64,000 nucleotides of DNA from Leidyana gryllorum EB-2025a (GCA_048772705.1 JBLWGC010000036.1:62001-126000); one strand, 5' to 3'. Counted from the first letter of the stretch, positions 1 to 14,796 are shown. Program-made: numbers and translations. The notes: generated by a model from the sequence alone, not told the origin.

Positions 1-1599
1 CGTCGTCAAATCGGCGTTGGCCTCACGAATCTCGAACAGTTCACCAGTACACCGGGCGATCTCCTCCTGGAGGACTTTAAGCTCCCGGCCGCCATCATCG
101 ATCTGGGATTGTATGACATCCCATCTTTCCGATGGCACAAAGACACCTCCAGCTTGGTTCCGGGCCCAGGCTAACTCCTGTTTCAGTCGCTCGATCTCCG
201 CTGTCAATTCCCGGACGACAAACTTTTGTGTCATACGTTGATTCACTTCAGGGCGGTTGCGGATGTGTTTGGCCCGATGGGCATAGTCTGGGAAGAAGAG
301 AAGGTGTCACAAGTGTTCGGTCCGGTTTCCACTTACCGAGAGTCGAGAGGGTTTCGTCGCAACTGATTGGACTGGGGGAGACAGTGGCAATGATGCATGT
401 TTTGGTCCGTCCTCCCAGACTGTCCGACAGGAGACGTGTGAGCTTGGAGTCCCGATAGGGGATATAAGAGGAGTGCTCGACCAATGCGTTGATGACGCGA
501 CCCAAAGTCAGCAGAGACTGGTTGATGATACCCGCTTCTTTGGTTCGATCCTTGAGATGGCTGGTCCCAGAGCGTTGGACGTTCTCGCTACCCGCCAAGT
601 CGACCAAATTCATTTTCCCGATTCTGATTATATCCTCTCCGTCCAGATTGACTTCTTTCATTGTGATAATAACGGTGAAAATTGAGTGGGAACGCGAACT
701 CTGACGATTCAACATTGTCTCCGCAGTACGACGGCGTCCGGCAGCCAGCGTAAGCAACTCTTTGACCTCAGGCAGATCGTGGACAGTTATCTCTTCCAGT
801 TTGTCCACCGCTAACCCTTTGGTGACGATTCCGGCCCTCTCGGCCTGATCGCGATCGAATATTCGAAGTGGGAGGCGGTCTCCGTCCTGCAGGAGATCGT
901 GCAGCTCTTCATTATATATCTCCAAGTAGGAGACTTTGACAGAGAACTCCACTGAGGAGTTAGTCAGACGCTCAAATATCAGAGCCAAGCAACGTGGAAT
1001 CACTCCAACTTCAGCGGGTAACTTGAACGCTATTTCGCGTCCGCTTTCGCCCCCTTCATTCAGGGGTGTGGCGGGCTCTGACTGTCCCCAAAATTAGACG
1101 TCACCACGCTACAACTCACTGTTAGATCTTTCGGCCACAAGCCCTCCATGGTGTATGTCTTGCCTGTGCCCGTTTGGCCATATGCGAATATGGTACAATT
1201 GAAACCGAGCAGGACTTCATCAACCAACGGAACGATGTAGTTGGTGAACAAGCTGTCTTGGCTCGTCATAGGCCCACATACGCCGTCAAAGAGATAGGTT
1301 TTGTCATTGTGTTCACCCCTCTTGACTTGTCGTACAATGAGTTCACGAGACGTTTCACGGCACTCCACGATAGAGTCGATGCCGGGACGTCCTTGCTCGT
1401 AGGCAGCAAGCGGACGACAGCGGATGATGACTTTGACATTGACCCCATTCTGGGTGTGGGAGCTGCTGGAGGATCCTTTGCGGCCGTCATCAGCATCAGG
1501 CAGCTTAGTGTTTGCAGCACGAGGTAGTCCTCGCACCTGATTATTATTGGAAGATCGGTTGGCACGGACCCCTCCGACGGTAGTGCTATTATGTCTCAT
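1..1599 (-). CDS. Kinesin-5 (BimC/Eg5-like) motor, C-terminus cut by window edge
   Basis: Plus-end-directed mitotic kinesin that in other eukaryotes crosslinks and slides spindle microtubules. Three exons are visible: 1599-1120, 1081-337 and 287-1. The introns are 38 and 49 nt, both GT-AG. The spliced frame gives the whole motor: P-loop GQTGTGKT, switch I NRQSSRSH, switch II DLAGSE, then the neck start [16 protein letters not shown], followed by coiled coil running off the left edge. Kinesin-5 is preferred because of the stretch [16 protein letters not shown] and the neck sequence. About 504 codons are present; the stalk and tail are missing. The start is the first ATG after a pyrimidine-rich run ending TTAG, 65 nt downstream of the GNAT stop. 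Confidence 0.93.
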
Positions 1600-1621
1600 T
1601 GTGCAAGTGGAGGGAGTTAAC

Positions 1622-1643
1622 TAAGAAGAAGAAGAAGAAGAAG
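1622..1643. repeat. Trinucleotide (AAG)n tract in GNAT/kinesin spacer
   Basis: About seven AAG units on the plus strand read as a CTT run ending in TTAG on the minus strand, 24 nt upstream of the kinesin ATG. It has the form of a polypyrimidine tract plus 3' splice acceptor, although no intron of the kinesin gene lies here. It may serve as a leader (trans- or cis-) splice acceptor, or it may be a simple microsatellite. Confidence 0.6.
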
Positions 1644-1664
1644 CTTCTGATCTTAAAGCGAAGA

Positions 1665-2360
1665 TCAGGGCTCAAATCTCCATTCAATAAGTTCGGGCAC
1701 CTTATCATGGACTTTCATCTCTTTGGGCACTTCCCACTGCTGAGCTTTAGATAACCACTGCTCTCCCTGACCAACTGGACTGATCTCAACGCGAATCAAA
1801 GGTAATCTTCTCATCGCTTTGAGTGTATTCTTGAGTTCATACCATACCACGTCGATTGTGCTTGAAAGGGTTTGAACTCTAGTTGCTGTGAGAGCCTCGG
1901 GTAGGTCTACAACTCCGGGAGGCAGTGTGGTCAAGTTGAAAGCACCCACTTCTTTGACCAAATTCTCTATAAGTTGACGGCCTATTGAGGAGTTGTGAGA
2001 CCAATGCCAGTCGAATGAAAGCTTACCGATGCCTCTTCTCTGGAAGCAGGGGAGCACTGCCACACAATGAACTTTGACATAGTATTGTCCAGCCTTGGCT
2101 TGCGCCTTGGCGGCTCGGCGAGACGAGGCGGTTGTCTTCTCGATACTTGCAATCAGAGCCCCTACCGGGACCTCGTTTACATATGCCAGACGTGAGAAGC
2201 AGTACACGGGGTGATACCGAGTTATCATGCCCAACCGTCCATCAGTAACACTCTCGCATATGTCTTTGGGCAGAGGAGGGGCGCCGGCTGCTGCCCGTAT
2301 GGCCTCAGCAGCACCGAAAGACTTGTCCGTGATGCTACTGAGACTTGCTCGAGTCGTCAT
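1665..2360 (-). CDS. GNAT-family N-acetyltransferase
   Basis: Predicted acetyl-CoA-dependent acyltransferase of 216 aa. Exons are 2360-2027 and 1981-1665, with a 45-nt intron. That intron is open in frame, so it could be missed. After splicing the acetyl-CoA binding loop reads VLPCFQRRGIGRQLIENLV, the Q/RxxGxG/A motif of the fold. The N-terminal half resembles NAA50-type enzymes (NEVPVGALIASIEK), but the usual C-terminal strand with an NxxA..FY..GF motif is not recognisable, so the substrate cannot be named. The ATG lies only 26 nt after the dynamin stop. An upstream in-frame extension is rejected because it is the last dynamin exon read in another frame. Confidence 0.75.
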   Translation of the reverse strand: MTTRASLSSITDKSFGAAEAIRAAAGAPPLPKDICESVTDGRLGMITRYHPVYCFSRLAYVNEVPVGALIASIEKTTASSRRAAKAQAKAGQYYVKVHCVAVLPCFQRRGIGKLSFDWHWSHNSSIGRQLIENLVKEVGAFNLTTLPPGVVDLPEALTATRVQTLSSTIDVVWYELKNTLKAMRRLPLIRVEISPVGQGEQWLSKAQQWEVPKEMKVHDKVPELIEWRFEP

Positions 2361-2386
2361 TCTGTGGCTAATGACTAGAAAAAAAC

Positions 2387-5326
2387 CTAGGTCGCCCCGG
2401 GCATATTCGCTGCAACAAGGTCGTTGACAGTCTGAGTCGAAATCAGCTCCTTGTGCACCTGACTCAGTACGCTGTGCGCCTTCCGCAGGGTACTGTGATG
2501 AGACAGAGTCGAACAACAATCCACCGGCGACCCCGACCAACTTACTCTCGCCTAACTAAAGCCCGTTGGCGCCTCTCCGGGACCGAGGGCGCTTCTTCTA
2601 ATAGGGATGCAAATAGTTCTGTGGAGGCAGGCAATGATTGAATGTCTCTACTACAAAGATTCACTCACCTTCACGATACAGTTTGGTAACCAGCTCGCCA
2701 TGCAGGGCGTCGCGACTGGCATTTACCAAGAAGTGCATGATGGTCTTGGGAATTATGTCCGACATGGTTTTCCTGAATGAGGTTATTGATGTGCGACCTT
2801 TGGATGGACGACTCACTTTACAATCTCAAAGTAGCTGGATATCAACCCTTTGACAAGTTCAAGTTCCATACTCTCGCGCTCGGATTGGTCAATGGGAAGG
2901 AAATCAGTGGGACCGAGTGGCAACATGAAGGCAGGACTGGGCAGGCCCCGATGAGACATTTGTGCTGGGGTTGGGAGGGTGGCGGTGGGGGGGATTGAAC
3001 TGCAGTGTGGGAGTCGAGCATTCGCCGTGGTAGTGTAGGGCGCTACAGGAAGCTGGACAGCCTCATCTGGCGAGCCACTTTGACGCCGATTACTGACAGT
3101 CCTGCTGGAGGGAGCACTCGGTCGGTTAGTCAGCTGAGGTGGTGCCGTTGTCTGCTGAAGCGGATGTCGTCGCCAGAACGATAGGAAGCTTTGCTGCTGG
3201 GACCCAAACATGAGCGACACCGAAGCTCGACCACCCGGACTCACTTTCTGAAAGAAGAAGGCCATATGATTGGGTAAGCGCAAGTAATGGAGAGAGGAGA
3301 GGAAGGGGAAAATTAAGAGAAGGGATTCCTCCTCTGGACGACCCACGATACTCACATTGTTGTCATCAGAGTCACTGTTGCCTGTGGTAGGGGTTGCGGC
3401 GCCAGGGGCCTTCGGGACCGGAGGAGGTGGCTCGGTACTGTCATTACTGCCGCCACTCCCTTCTTTGGTGTTTGGGGTAGGAGCACCAGTTGGGAATGAA
3501 GCGCCTCGAGGTCCTGCTGTGGCGCTGTCGCCCATGACGGTATGAGAGTCCCCACAGTTACGCGCAGCGTTGACCAGATAGTTTGCGATGGCCCGGTTGC
3601 CACCCACAAAGTCTGGATGGCTCTTATTTATGAACGCAAGTTCAATGCGGATAAAGTCCGTGACGGACTTGAGGGTAGTCGACAAGTGATCGAGGATGAC
3701 ACCTTTGGAGATCTCGCGTACTCGGGCCTCCAGGTTGGGGAATCGTTTGAACTCGTTCATCTGATATATAGGGAATTCTGTGATAGTGAGCATTTCCTGG
3801 ACAGCTTGATGCACGCATTGCACAGCAGGCTGCTCCAACAAGTGTATTTGTTTCTTGACCAGCATTTCGAATGCCGTCTCCGGGACAAAGAGACTCGTGC
3901 TGCTGCCCGATGCATTTCGAATAGCCATTTTAATCTCGCGATCGTTCAGTCGAGCCAAAGGGTCACTCCTCATGATGGCGGGGGCAAACCAATCTTGGAA
4001 GACGTAGTGCAGTCTGGCTCCGCCGACGAGTTCACATGCCGCTGGCATCGAGTCGACTTCGTGATCGTTTCCCTCGTTGTGCTTGTTGAGCGCAGGACCA
4101 GCCCGTCCGTCCAACAAGTCATCCACTATGCGTGCATACCTCGTGAACACCTGGAGTAACAGCCCTCCGGCAGCACTGGTTTTCGGGTCCAACGGGCTCC
4201 CGAGTCGACGCAAGTCTCTCTCCACTTCTGTCAATAAGGTGTCTATCGTTGACTTCATCGCAGGTAAGTGCAGACGGATGTGATGTGTCAGTATCTGATT
4301 GAGCTTTCTCGCCAGATGCCCTACACCACATTGGTTGGAGATCGGCGACAAGACTGGATGGGTAGCGAAGAAACGTCTCTCCTGCCGCAACGACTCGTCC
4401 AATGTCACCCCCTGCTGCGAGTCCTTCTGACTCCGACACTTAATGGGCACATAGCCCCTCCTCAGGGGGTACACCTTGCCTTCCAGGATGTGAAGAAGCT
4501 GACCGGAGTCGTCGACCAAGTCGCATTTCGTCAAGACACCAATCGTGCGTTGGCCCGCTGGGTCAACCTCGCGAGCTATCCGCAGGCTGTCTGAATTGGC
4601 GAGGTCTACGTTGGCCGCACTGACGGCTAAGATGACGCAGTTTGTGCTTCGAATATACGTCATCACCATTCGTTTAACTTGTTCCTCAATGTCGGTGGGC
4701 TGGTCTTGGGTGGGTACTCGGATGAGTCCCGGCAGGTCAATGAGGGTGAGGTCAATGACAGAGGGAGAATAGAGTTTGAGAATGATGGGCTTGGAGGTGA
4801 CGGCGGGGGCAGCTTCGCCGGGAGGAACGCTTGCTTGAGCGTCGCGCAGAATGGTGGCCGTTCTGACCGTAATTTCCGTAGCAATAGCATCCGCTTCAGT
4901 ATATCCACGATTAGTTTGATGGGCGAATTCAGCAAAGAACGCCTGAATGTGAGAGTGTCAATGATGAATGATGCTCTCGACTTCACGGCCGCTGAACCTC
5001 ACCTGGTTGGGTTCGATCCTGTGAGAACTCATGCTGGAACTGCGAACTAGACATTCACAATCCCTGACCATCTGTTGAACAGTCTCTATACTAACGTGTC
5101 GAAGTTGTAGGATCAAGGGACATTTCGTGACCATTCCATTTCCTCGTGGTAAACATGAGTGCCCAATAATGGCTTCAAGTATACTGGACTTTCCGACACT
5201 CTGACTTCCGACCACAGCAATTTGTGGCAGGTCTAAGAGGGTGGGAAGGCGGTCTTTTGCCACAGAATCATCAAGACTGGCATAGAGTTCCTGCAATTGA
5301 TTCACTACAGGAACCAATGTATCCAT
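2387..5326 (-). CDS. Dynamin-related GTPase without PH domain
   Basis: Membrane-remodelling large GTPase of 874 aa in six exons: 5326-5003, 4942-3356, 3247-2817, 2772-2669, 2618-2546 and 2492-2387. The splices keep frame throughout. Visible: G1 [10 protein letters not shown]2 Thr in MVTKCP, G3 DLPG, G4 TKCDL, then the middle domain, a Pro/Ser/Asn-rich linker of about 200 residues in place of a PH domain, and a clear GTPase effector domain ([19 protein letters not shown], then [17 protein letters not shown]). The linker interrupted by a 108-nt intron is unusual for classical dynamin and points to a DRP involved in fission of organelles or endocytic vesicles. The exact DRP class is not determined. 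It starts 97 nt downstream of the MCM2 stop. Confidence 0.93.
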
Positions 5327-5423
5327 TGTTGCCAGACTGTGCCTTCTGCACAATATTCTATGTGTCAAAAGATTTATTGAGTACTATTGCACACCCGCTA
5401 TACTATCATCTCTCTTCTAACTC

Positions 5424-8783
<3,360 letters not shown>

Positions 8784-8792
8784 TGAGTGCTT

Positions 8793-9616
8793 TTATTCAA
8801 CTTTCGAGTATACTGCAGTGACCTGACGCCCCCCAAAATATCTGTTGTGGAAGTGCGCTTTGGCGCGAGTGGCGTCTTCGATTGTCTCATACTAAAGCAT
8901 CCTATCGTCGGCCAAAGCAAAGGTCCATCACCCACCTCGCATATGACTCGGACTCGCTCGCTCGGCAGTGGATTATTGGCATCAATTACCACTTGCACGG
9001 TGGTGAGGTTGCCCACCTTGGAAGCCTCATCACCCATTTCGTCCTCCAAACGCGCGTCCACTTCAGCCGGTTCCACGAGGTTCTGATCGGAGTGTATGAG
9101 ATCATGGCGGTGTCTGCGGCTTCTCTTACGGAGAGTATGATGGCCCGACTTGGAGGATTGTGAATGATCTGTTGTTGTTTGACAGCGGCAGCTGCTGCAG
9201 CTTGTAGAGTGGCGGTCTCCTCGCCCTGCACAATGACACCCCTGGTACCCCCAACATGCTGAGCTATCAGCGGTGCGGTTATGCCCTGCCCCTGACTTCC
9301 CAGACCAGTTCCCTCTTGCCATCCCATTTTACGAAGCATATTGATGGCAAAACTGGAGGGCAAACCGGGCGACGGAGTGGGTTGTTGGACTCTGGCTTGG
9401 CTGGCAGTACTCCCACGGAGCACTTGGTTTTCCTCTGCTGCCGCTCGCTTCTCTTTGGCGCTTGCTTTGACTATTTCGTCATAGGTATTGGGAACATTGG
9501 GGTCTATTGGGTGATACACAGAGGTGCCAAAAGATAAGGCTCTACTCACCGTACTCATCAGCCAGAGCACCAAACCTCAGAGACAAGGCCAGCTGTTCAT
9601 CGGGTGTGGTGGCCAT
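8793..9616 (-). CDS. SPF45/RBM17-like splicing factor (G-patch + UHM)
   Basis: Predicted splice-site selection factor of 228 aa. Exons are 9616-9550, 9503-9130, 9082-8936 and 8891-8793. A G-patch (MLRKMGWQEGTGLGSQGQGI) is followed, after splicing, by a U2AF-homology motif domain: SNLVEPAEVDARLEDE near its start and the RxF-type NRYFGGRQVTAVYS at its end. This G-patch plus UHM order is the SPF45 signature. The protein is shorter than the human one because the N-terminal region is reduced. The TAA stop is followed after 9 nt by the MCM2 ATG. Confidence 0.9.
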
Positions 9617-9739
9617 GTATGCCAAAAAAAGCGCTGGGATATGGCTCTTGACATTGGCTTGTGAAGCTGCAGTTCCCCCCATCCTCGCAGGTTGCAATGA
9701 AGTATTAGCGTATTGTGCTGTCTATTCCAGATGGTTTTG

Positions 9740-12700
9740 CCGAGATGTCGAATGTGATCTGCGTCTCTTCAATCAGTGTCTGTCTGACGATCCTCAATGT
9801 CACTATACCACACAGCTGACCAACGAGTGTGTGGAGGCTTTCATTGGGTGTTCCCACCACGCCGTCCGTCGTTGCCTTAAACTCGATGCGGACGATGCCA
9901 TGTCTTGCTATGACGTGGTACTACTCAGATGCTGGACACATGGGCTGGACGCCAAGCTGCACTGCCCTCACGATACTGTACCTCTACAGGAGCTTGACCC
10001 TTCCGGAATCTGAAACGAATCGGGCTGCCACTACAGTGGTAGGCGATCTTTGCCGCGTTGTCTGAAAAGAATCTGCTCTGTTGCCCTCCCGATTGTACTC
10101 GCGCGTTATTCCTTCATACCGAACGAGAGGACTCGCCAGAAGAATTGCGAGGATCGATTGAAGAATGTCAAATTGAATATGTCGGGGCTACTAGAATCCC
10201 TTCGAATATCGCGAAGCTGATGAATTGGTTTCTGGTTGGACACTCCATCTGGGAGCGAAAAGGTGTTCGCGCCCGATTTGGTTTTTCAACTGCGGCGCTT
10301 CTGCACTGCCCGGCGCCTAAAGTTCAACTTCAACTCATTTCGGGGATCGGTACTGATGCCACTCTTCGAGCCGTGCTATAGTTCATCACATGTTCCGCTG
10401 AAGAAATTGGTCCGTATCTGAGAGCTCAATCTGCTGACCACCCGGACGCATGGGCACACCTGCGGAAACAGGTTGTTCATGCAGAGTCAACCACTCCCTC
10501 AACGACTTTCTTCTACAGCGTTCCACCGTCAATCATCAGTCAGCGGTACTCTAAAATGCCGGAAGCGACATCATGGGTGGCTCAGATTTTTGTGGGCGGA
10601 CTGGACTGTTCGACGAGATTCCAATGGATTTTACTCTCGCTTGGCGGCTCGGTGGGATGCTGCTTGATTGCCGTTTCAATTGAATGGGAATATTTGGATG
10701 TTCCTGTGACGTTTCCGGCTGTGTGTCCCCGTCAGTATACACCAAGAAGTATTCCCCCAAGACGAGAAGGAAGAGTCCGGAACCCACGACAACAGTTGTG
10801 GTTGTTTCAAATCCCGATAGGGCACGAAGGAGACACGCGCTGTAGTGTATCCATTGCGCGGCTACAAGTACGAACGAAATTAATCGGACCGATGAGCTTC
10901 GGTGGATGTATACCTCCGTGGTGGGGACAATGATCACTGCCTCCTGGTGTTCGGCTGTTGCGTGGTTTGGCCACCCCCAACTTACCCGAAGAGAGGTGGG
11001 CCTTTCGGCGGGGAGAGATCATTTCGAATCTGTACGAACTTCTGGTCCTACTCTTGGACCTGGTATTGAGTCGCTCGTAAGAAACATCGCGGGTCTCTCT
11101 GGAAATATGATTCGCAGCTCATCCCTCTTGTTGACATTCTGGGTCAATGAATCGAGACGGAGGGGGCGTTTGAAACGCTTTGCCCTCCGCTTGACGAGAT
11201 GCAGAGGAGGGTGGAAGCGATTCGCGAAGCGCTCCAGCCTTTTGTGGAACCGATGACCAGGCAGCGACTTCGTGGCGAGCTGATCGCTGAGTTCAGGCTA
11301 GTTGTTAGGTCTCGACTAATCATGCAAAGCCTCCGGAGGTGGCGAAACCTCACACTGATAGAAGTGGCTATCGAGGAACCCGTTTGCGAGCTGGCCACTG
11401 CTGTTCGACGCGACATCGTTGCCGAGCTTCGAAATCTGCCCGGAGCGACGGCTAACTGGAGAGAGGAGTTGGAGAGTTGTACTCGAAGAATGCGTAATCC
11501 GGGGCCTGCCGGCCCGTTGAGGTGGGGAAACAGTCTTGGCTTCACCTAAGTGACGACTCCACATTCTGGCATTTGTAAAAATTGACAGTGCGACAATGTA
11601 ATTCATCAATAGTGATCATTGCGTCCGCGGTTGAGGTTGAATCTGACTCACGCCGAAGGGTGTGGAACTGAGGGGGAGGTGTATCTAAGAGGGAGGAGCA
11701 ACTCTACGGTGCCGGACTATTGGGAATTCGCTCCAGCGGTACTAAATTAGATAGTGGCGAGGGGAACGACTGCAAAGGATCGGCAATGGAGACACGGGCC
11801 ATGGAGACACTGGGCACACAATATGATTAGGGACAGCGAAGACAATTTGAATGTAAAGACGCAGAATGAGTAGTTGTTGGTCAGCAAGTGAAACTATGGG
11901 CAAGCTGCGGAAGGTTGCGGCCAGAGGCACCGAAAAAATTCGATGACACACAAGTCCGTAGCCACATGGCGGAGGCGATGGCCGTTCGCCTCGCCCTATC
12001 TGCTCAATCTCCGATGGATCCTCCCCCCTCTGGTGGCCGCTGATGTTGAAGGTTTCCTCATAAAAGCTGCAATACGCAGCAGTAACGATAAATTACGGCT
12101 CTCCACGTGGCCTCACTCATCGAAAACAGATGTTCACGACACTTCACTACGCGAGGCAATGTGTTTTCTGCTACGGTACCTCTCTGTACTCTTAGTTGTG
12201 GCTCAGGAGCGAGAACAAACAGGTATGGCCTCATCTTCCGAGCACAACATGTCTCACACCACAGGAGGCGGAAAACACGATTCCTGGGCCGGGCAGTACC
12301 ACGCCGAAGAGCGGAATCGACTGATGCGTTGGGGAGCTTGGATGATGAGATTACTCGACTCCCTTCAAATAAATGCTCGAGCGGACCCGCACTGGACTCC
12401 TCTGATGCATAGAATATATAGTGTGGCGAGAGCTCGTGTGGCCACCAACGAGATCAGTATTGGTGAGATTTTGTGTTCTCAGTGCTCTGCCTGTGGAGAG
12501 AGCACGTTGTTTGCCTGGCCGGAAATGCTCTTCGCACATTGTTATGCTTGTTTCAGTGGGCCGAACATGCGGCTTTAGTGTGGAGGAAGTGGAAGAGTGG
12601 TGGCGGGCAGATGGAACTCTGGTCGGCGGATTGCAATTTACACGCGCGACGGACAATTTCGACTTTTTGGAGGAATTGTGGAGACGTGCGGACACCAAAG

Positions 12701-13020
12701 ATCTGGAAGGGTTTAAACATTGGGGCGAGCCCATATTGGGTGGGTTGGCGACAGAATTGAGTGGTTTGGCGGACGATGACTGGATAGCAACCGATGATGA
12801 GTCGATTTTCTATGAGGCGAAAGATCGGAAGATCGAAGGCGCCGGCGTGCCGGAAGCATGGAAGAAGCACGTAAATTGCCTGCAATTATTTGTGGCTGCA
12901 GTGAAGGACCGGCGACCGGACGATCGCTTGTGGGAGCTGGTTCAAGACTTGGAAAGTTCTATGATTCAGACTCGTGTAGAGCAGGTGGCACGCGTACAGC
13001 GAGAAATAGCGACAGATTGA
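9740..13020 (+). CDS. Unrecognised multi-exon gene (exon structure only partly resolved)
   Basis: I do not recognise this product. Coding-like open stretches jump between the three forward frames in the way short introns produce: about 9690-10010 (Cys-rich), 10060-10349, 10404-10705, 10930-11076, 11160-11510, 11883-12040, 12085-12222, 12265-12462 and 12557-13020. Reasonable junctions are a GTACTG intron at 10350-10403, GTAAGA at 11077-11117, GTATGG at 12223-12264 and GTGAGA at 12463-12556. The translated pieces are mostly helical and Trp/Leu/Arg-rich (for example NLPEERWAFRRGEIISNLYE), with a conserved-looking acidic C-terminal exon. There is no catalytic motif. Start, continuity across 11510-11880 and whether this is one gene or two are unknown. 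The opposite strand gives no better reading. Confidence 0.4.
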
Positions 13021-13086
13021 CGGAGAAAAGTGTTTTCAAACAGCGGGCTCCCTCCTGAGTAGCCACCCGCAGGAGGAGGTCAAAAA

Positions 13087-14796
13087 ATGTATGTGTTGGC
13101 AGTTGATCAGGGGACGACCTCCTCCCGAGTGGTGATCGTGGACGCCAACGGGCAGATAGCTGGACCAGTTTACCAGAGAGAACACAAGCAAATATTCCCT
13201 CGGAGTGGATGGGTGGAGCATGACAGCCTGGAGATATGGTATAATGTACGCGACTTATTAATTCAAGCAGCCAATCACCTTGGCGGCAACATCGTGGCTA
13301 TTGGTGTCACCAATCAACGAGAAACTACTGTAATATGGGACGCTGTGACTGGTATTCCAGTTTACAATGCGATTGTGTGGCAAGACACGCGGACTCAAGA
13401 TATGCTGGAGAAGATGCTAGAAGAGGAAGAGTGTGCGAGACGCATCACTGGATTGACTCTTAACACCTATTTCAGCGCCTCGAAGATTCGGTGGACATTG
13501 CAACACGTCGATCAGTCTGCAAGCAGAAATTTGTTATTCGGCACTATCGATACATGGCTGGTCTGGCAGCTCACAAATCGAGAGCTTCACGTGACAGACG
13601 TGACGAATGCTAGCCGAACACTGCTGATGGACATCGAGACTCTGAGTTGGAGCCAACACATGCTGGATCTGTTTGAGATCCCGTCCCACATCCTACCTGA
13701 AATTCGGTCGTCCAGCGAGGTCGTTGGGTATATCCGCATGCCCGACTGCCGACCTTTGGACAGTGTTCCCATTGCCAGCCTTATGGGTGATCAACATGCC
13801 GCCATGTTCGGACAAGTCTGTTTCGAAGTAGGCAGTGCTAAGACCACCTACGGCACCGGCAACTTCACCTTGATGAATACTGGGACACAAATCGTGCGAT
13901 CGCACCACGGTATGCTGACAACTATCGCGTATCAACTCCCAAACGAGAAACCTATCTATGCTCTGGAAGGCAGCGTAGCAGTGACAGGTTCATTGATCAA
14001 ATGGCTGTGCAATTCCCTAGGATTCGCAGAGAATGTTAATGACATTGAAGCCCTTGCGCTGACGGTGCCTGACAACGGTGGATGCTACCTTGTGCCCGCG
14101 TTCGCTGGACTTTTTGCGCCCTACTGGCGACCAGATGCGCGCGGAAGCATTTTGGGTTTAAGTTTCTACCATAACAAAGCGCACATTGCGCGGGCGGCTT
14201 TGGAAGCCACGGCTTTCCAAACACACGACGTGTGCGAAGCCATGCAACGCGACCAACACCATCACGAACACCCAACAACCATAAAATCGAGCGATGGTCT
14301 GCGAACGCCTCGCACTTCCACAACATCCAATCCATCCACCGCCCGCACGCGCGAGCGGGATGACAGCGACAACCAGTCCACTGAGGACAGTCAACAGCCC
14401 CTGTCGTCTCGGAGGGCATCATCCATGAAAAGTCTGCCTCTCAACGGAAACATTGAACCACTGATTGGGGTGCGAGAAATGAAAGTGGATGGGGGTATGA
14501 CAGCTAATGCACTGCTTATGCAGTTTCAGGCGGACATGTTGAACTGTGAAGTCATTGTCTCCGCTACTCGAGAGACCACGGCTTTGGGAGCTGCACTGTC
14601 GGCGGGTTTGGCTGTTGGTGTGTGGGGTTCTTTGGACGAGCTGAGTCGATCGTGGCGAGCCGGTCGGCGGTATTTGCCCAATCTTGAGGTTGGCCGACGA
14701 GAAGGAATGCTCAGAGAGTGGCGGAAGGCTGTATCTAAGGCCTCTGGGTGGTACTCCTCACGAGTCAACGACGATTTTTGTGGTTGCCATTTTTGA
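13087..14796 (+). CDS. Glycerol kinase with a large Ser/Thr/Arg-rich insertion
   Basis: Cytosolic FGGY carbohydrate kinase converting glycerol and ATP to glycerol-3-phosphate. It is intronless, 569 aa. The family landmarks are present: N-terminal DQGTTSSR phosphate-binding loop, NQRET, GDQHAAMFGQ with the catalytic Asp, GTGNF, and VDGG in the second ATP-binding motif. Usual length is about 500 aa. The excess is a low-complexity insertion at about residues 386-460 (His-, Ser-, Thr- and Arg-rich, with RRASSMKS, a likely phosphosite) just before the VDGG motif. The insertion is in frame with no splice consensus, so it is coding. The ATG is 66 nt after the preceding unassigned gene. Confidence 0.96.
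   Translation: MYVLAVDQGTTSSRVVIVDANGQIAGPVYQREHKQIFPRSGWVEHDSLEIWYNVRDLLIQAANHLGGNIVAIGVTNQRETTVIWDAVTGIPVYNAIVWQDTRTQDMLEKMLEEEECARRITGLTLNTYFSASKIRWTLQHVDQSASRNLLFGTIDTWLVWQLTNRELHVTDVTNASRTLLMDIETLSWSQHMLDLFEIPSHILPEIRSSSEVVGYIRMPDCRPLDSVPIASLMGDQHAAMFGQVCFEVGSAKTTYGTGNFTLMNTGTQIVRSHHGMLTTIAYQLPNEKPIYALEGSVAVTGSLIKWLCNSLGFAENVNDIEALALTVPDNGGCYLVPAFAGLFAPYWRPDARGSILGLSFYHNKAHIARAALEATAFQTHDVCEAMQRDQHHHEHPTTIKSSDGLRTPRTSTTSNPSTARTRERDDSDNQSTEDSQQPLSSRRASSMKSLPLNGNIEPLIGVREMKVDGGMTANALLMQFQADMLNCEVIVSATRETTALGAALSAGLAVGVWGSLDELSRSWRAGRRYLPNLEVGRREGMLREWRKAVSKASGWYSSRVNDDFCGCHF

Noticed and set aside
11130-11165. An in-frame TGA read as selenocysteine, given SelD nearby.
   Set aside because: The surrounding gene is unresolved, no SECIS-like element was seen, and the TGA is more simply explained by an intron or frame change.
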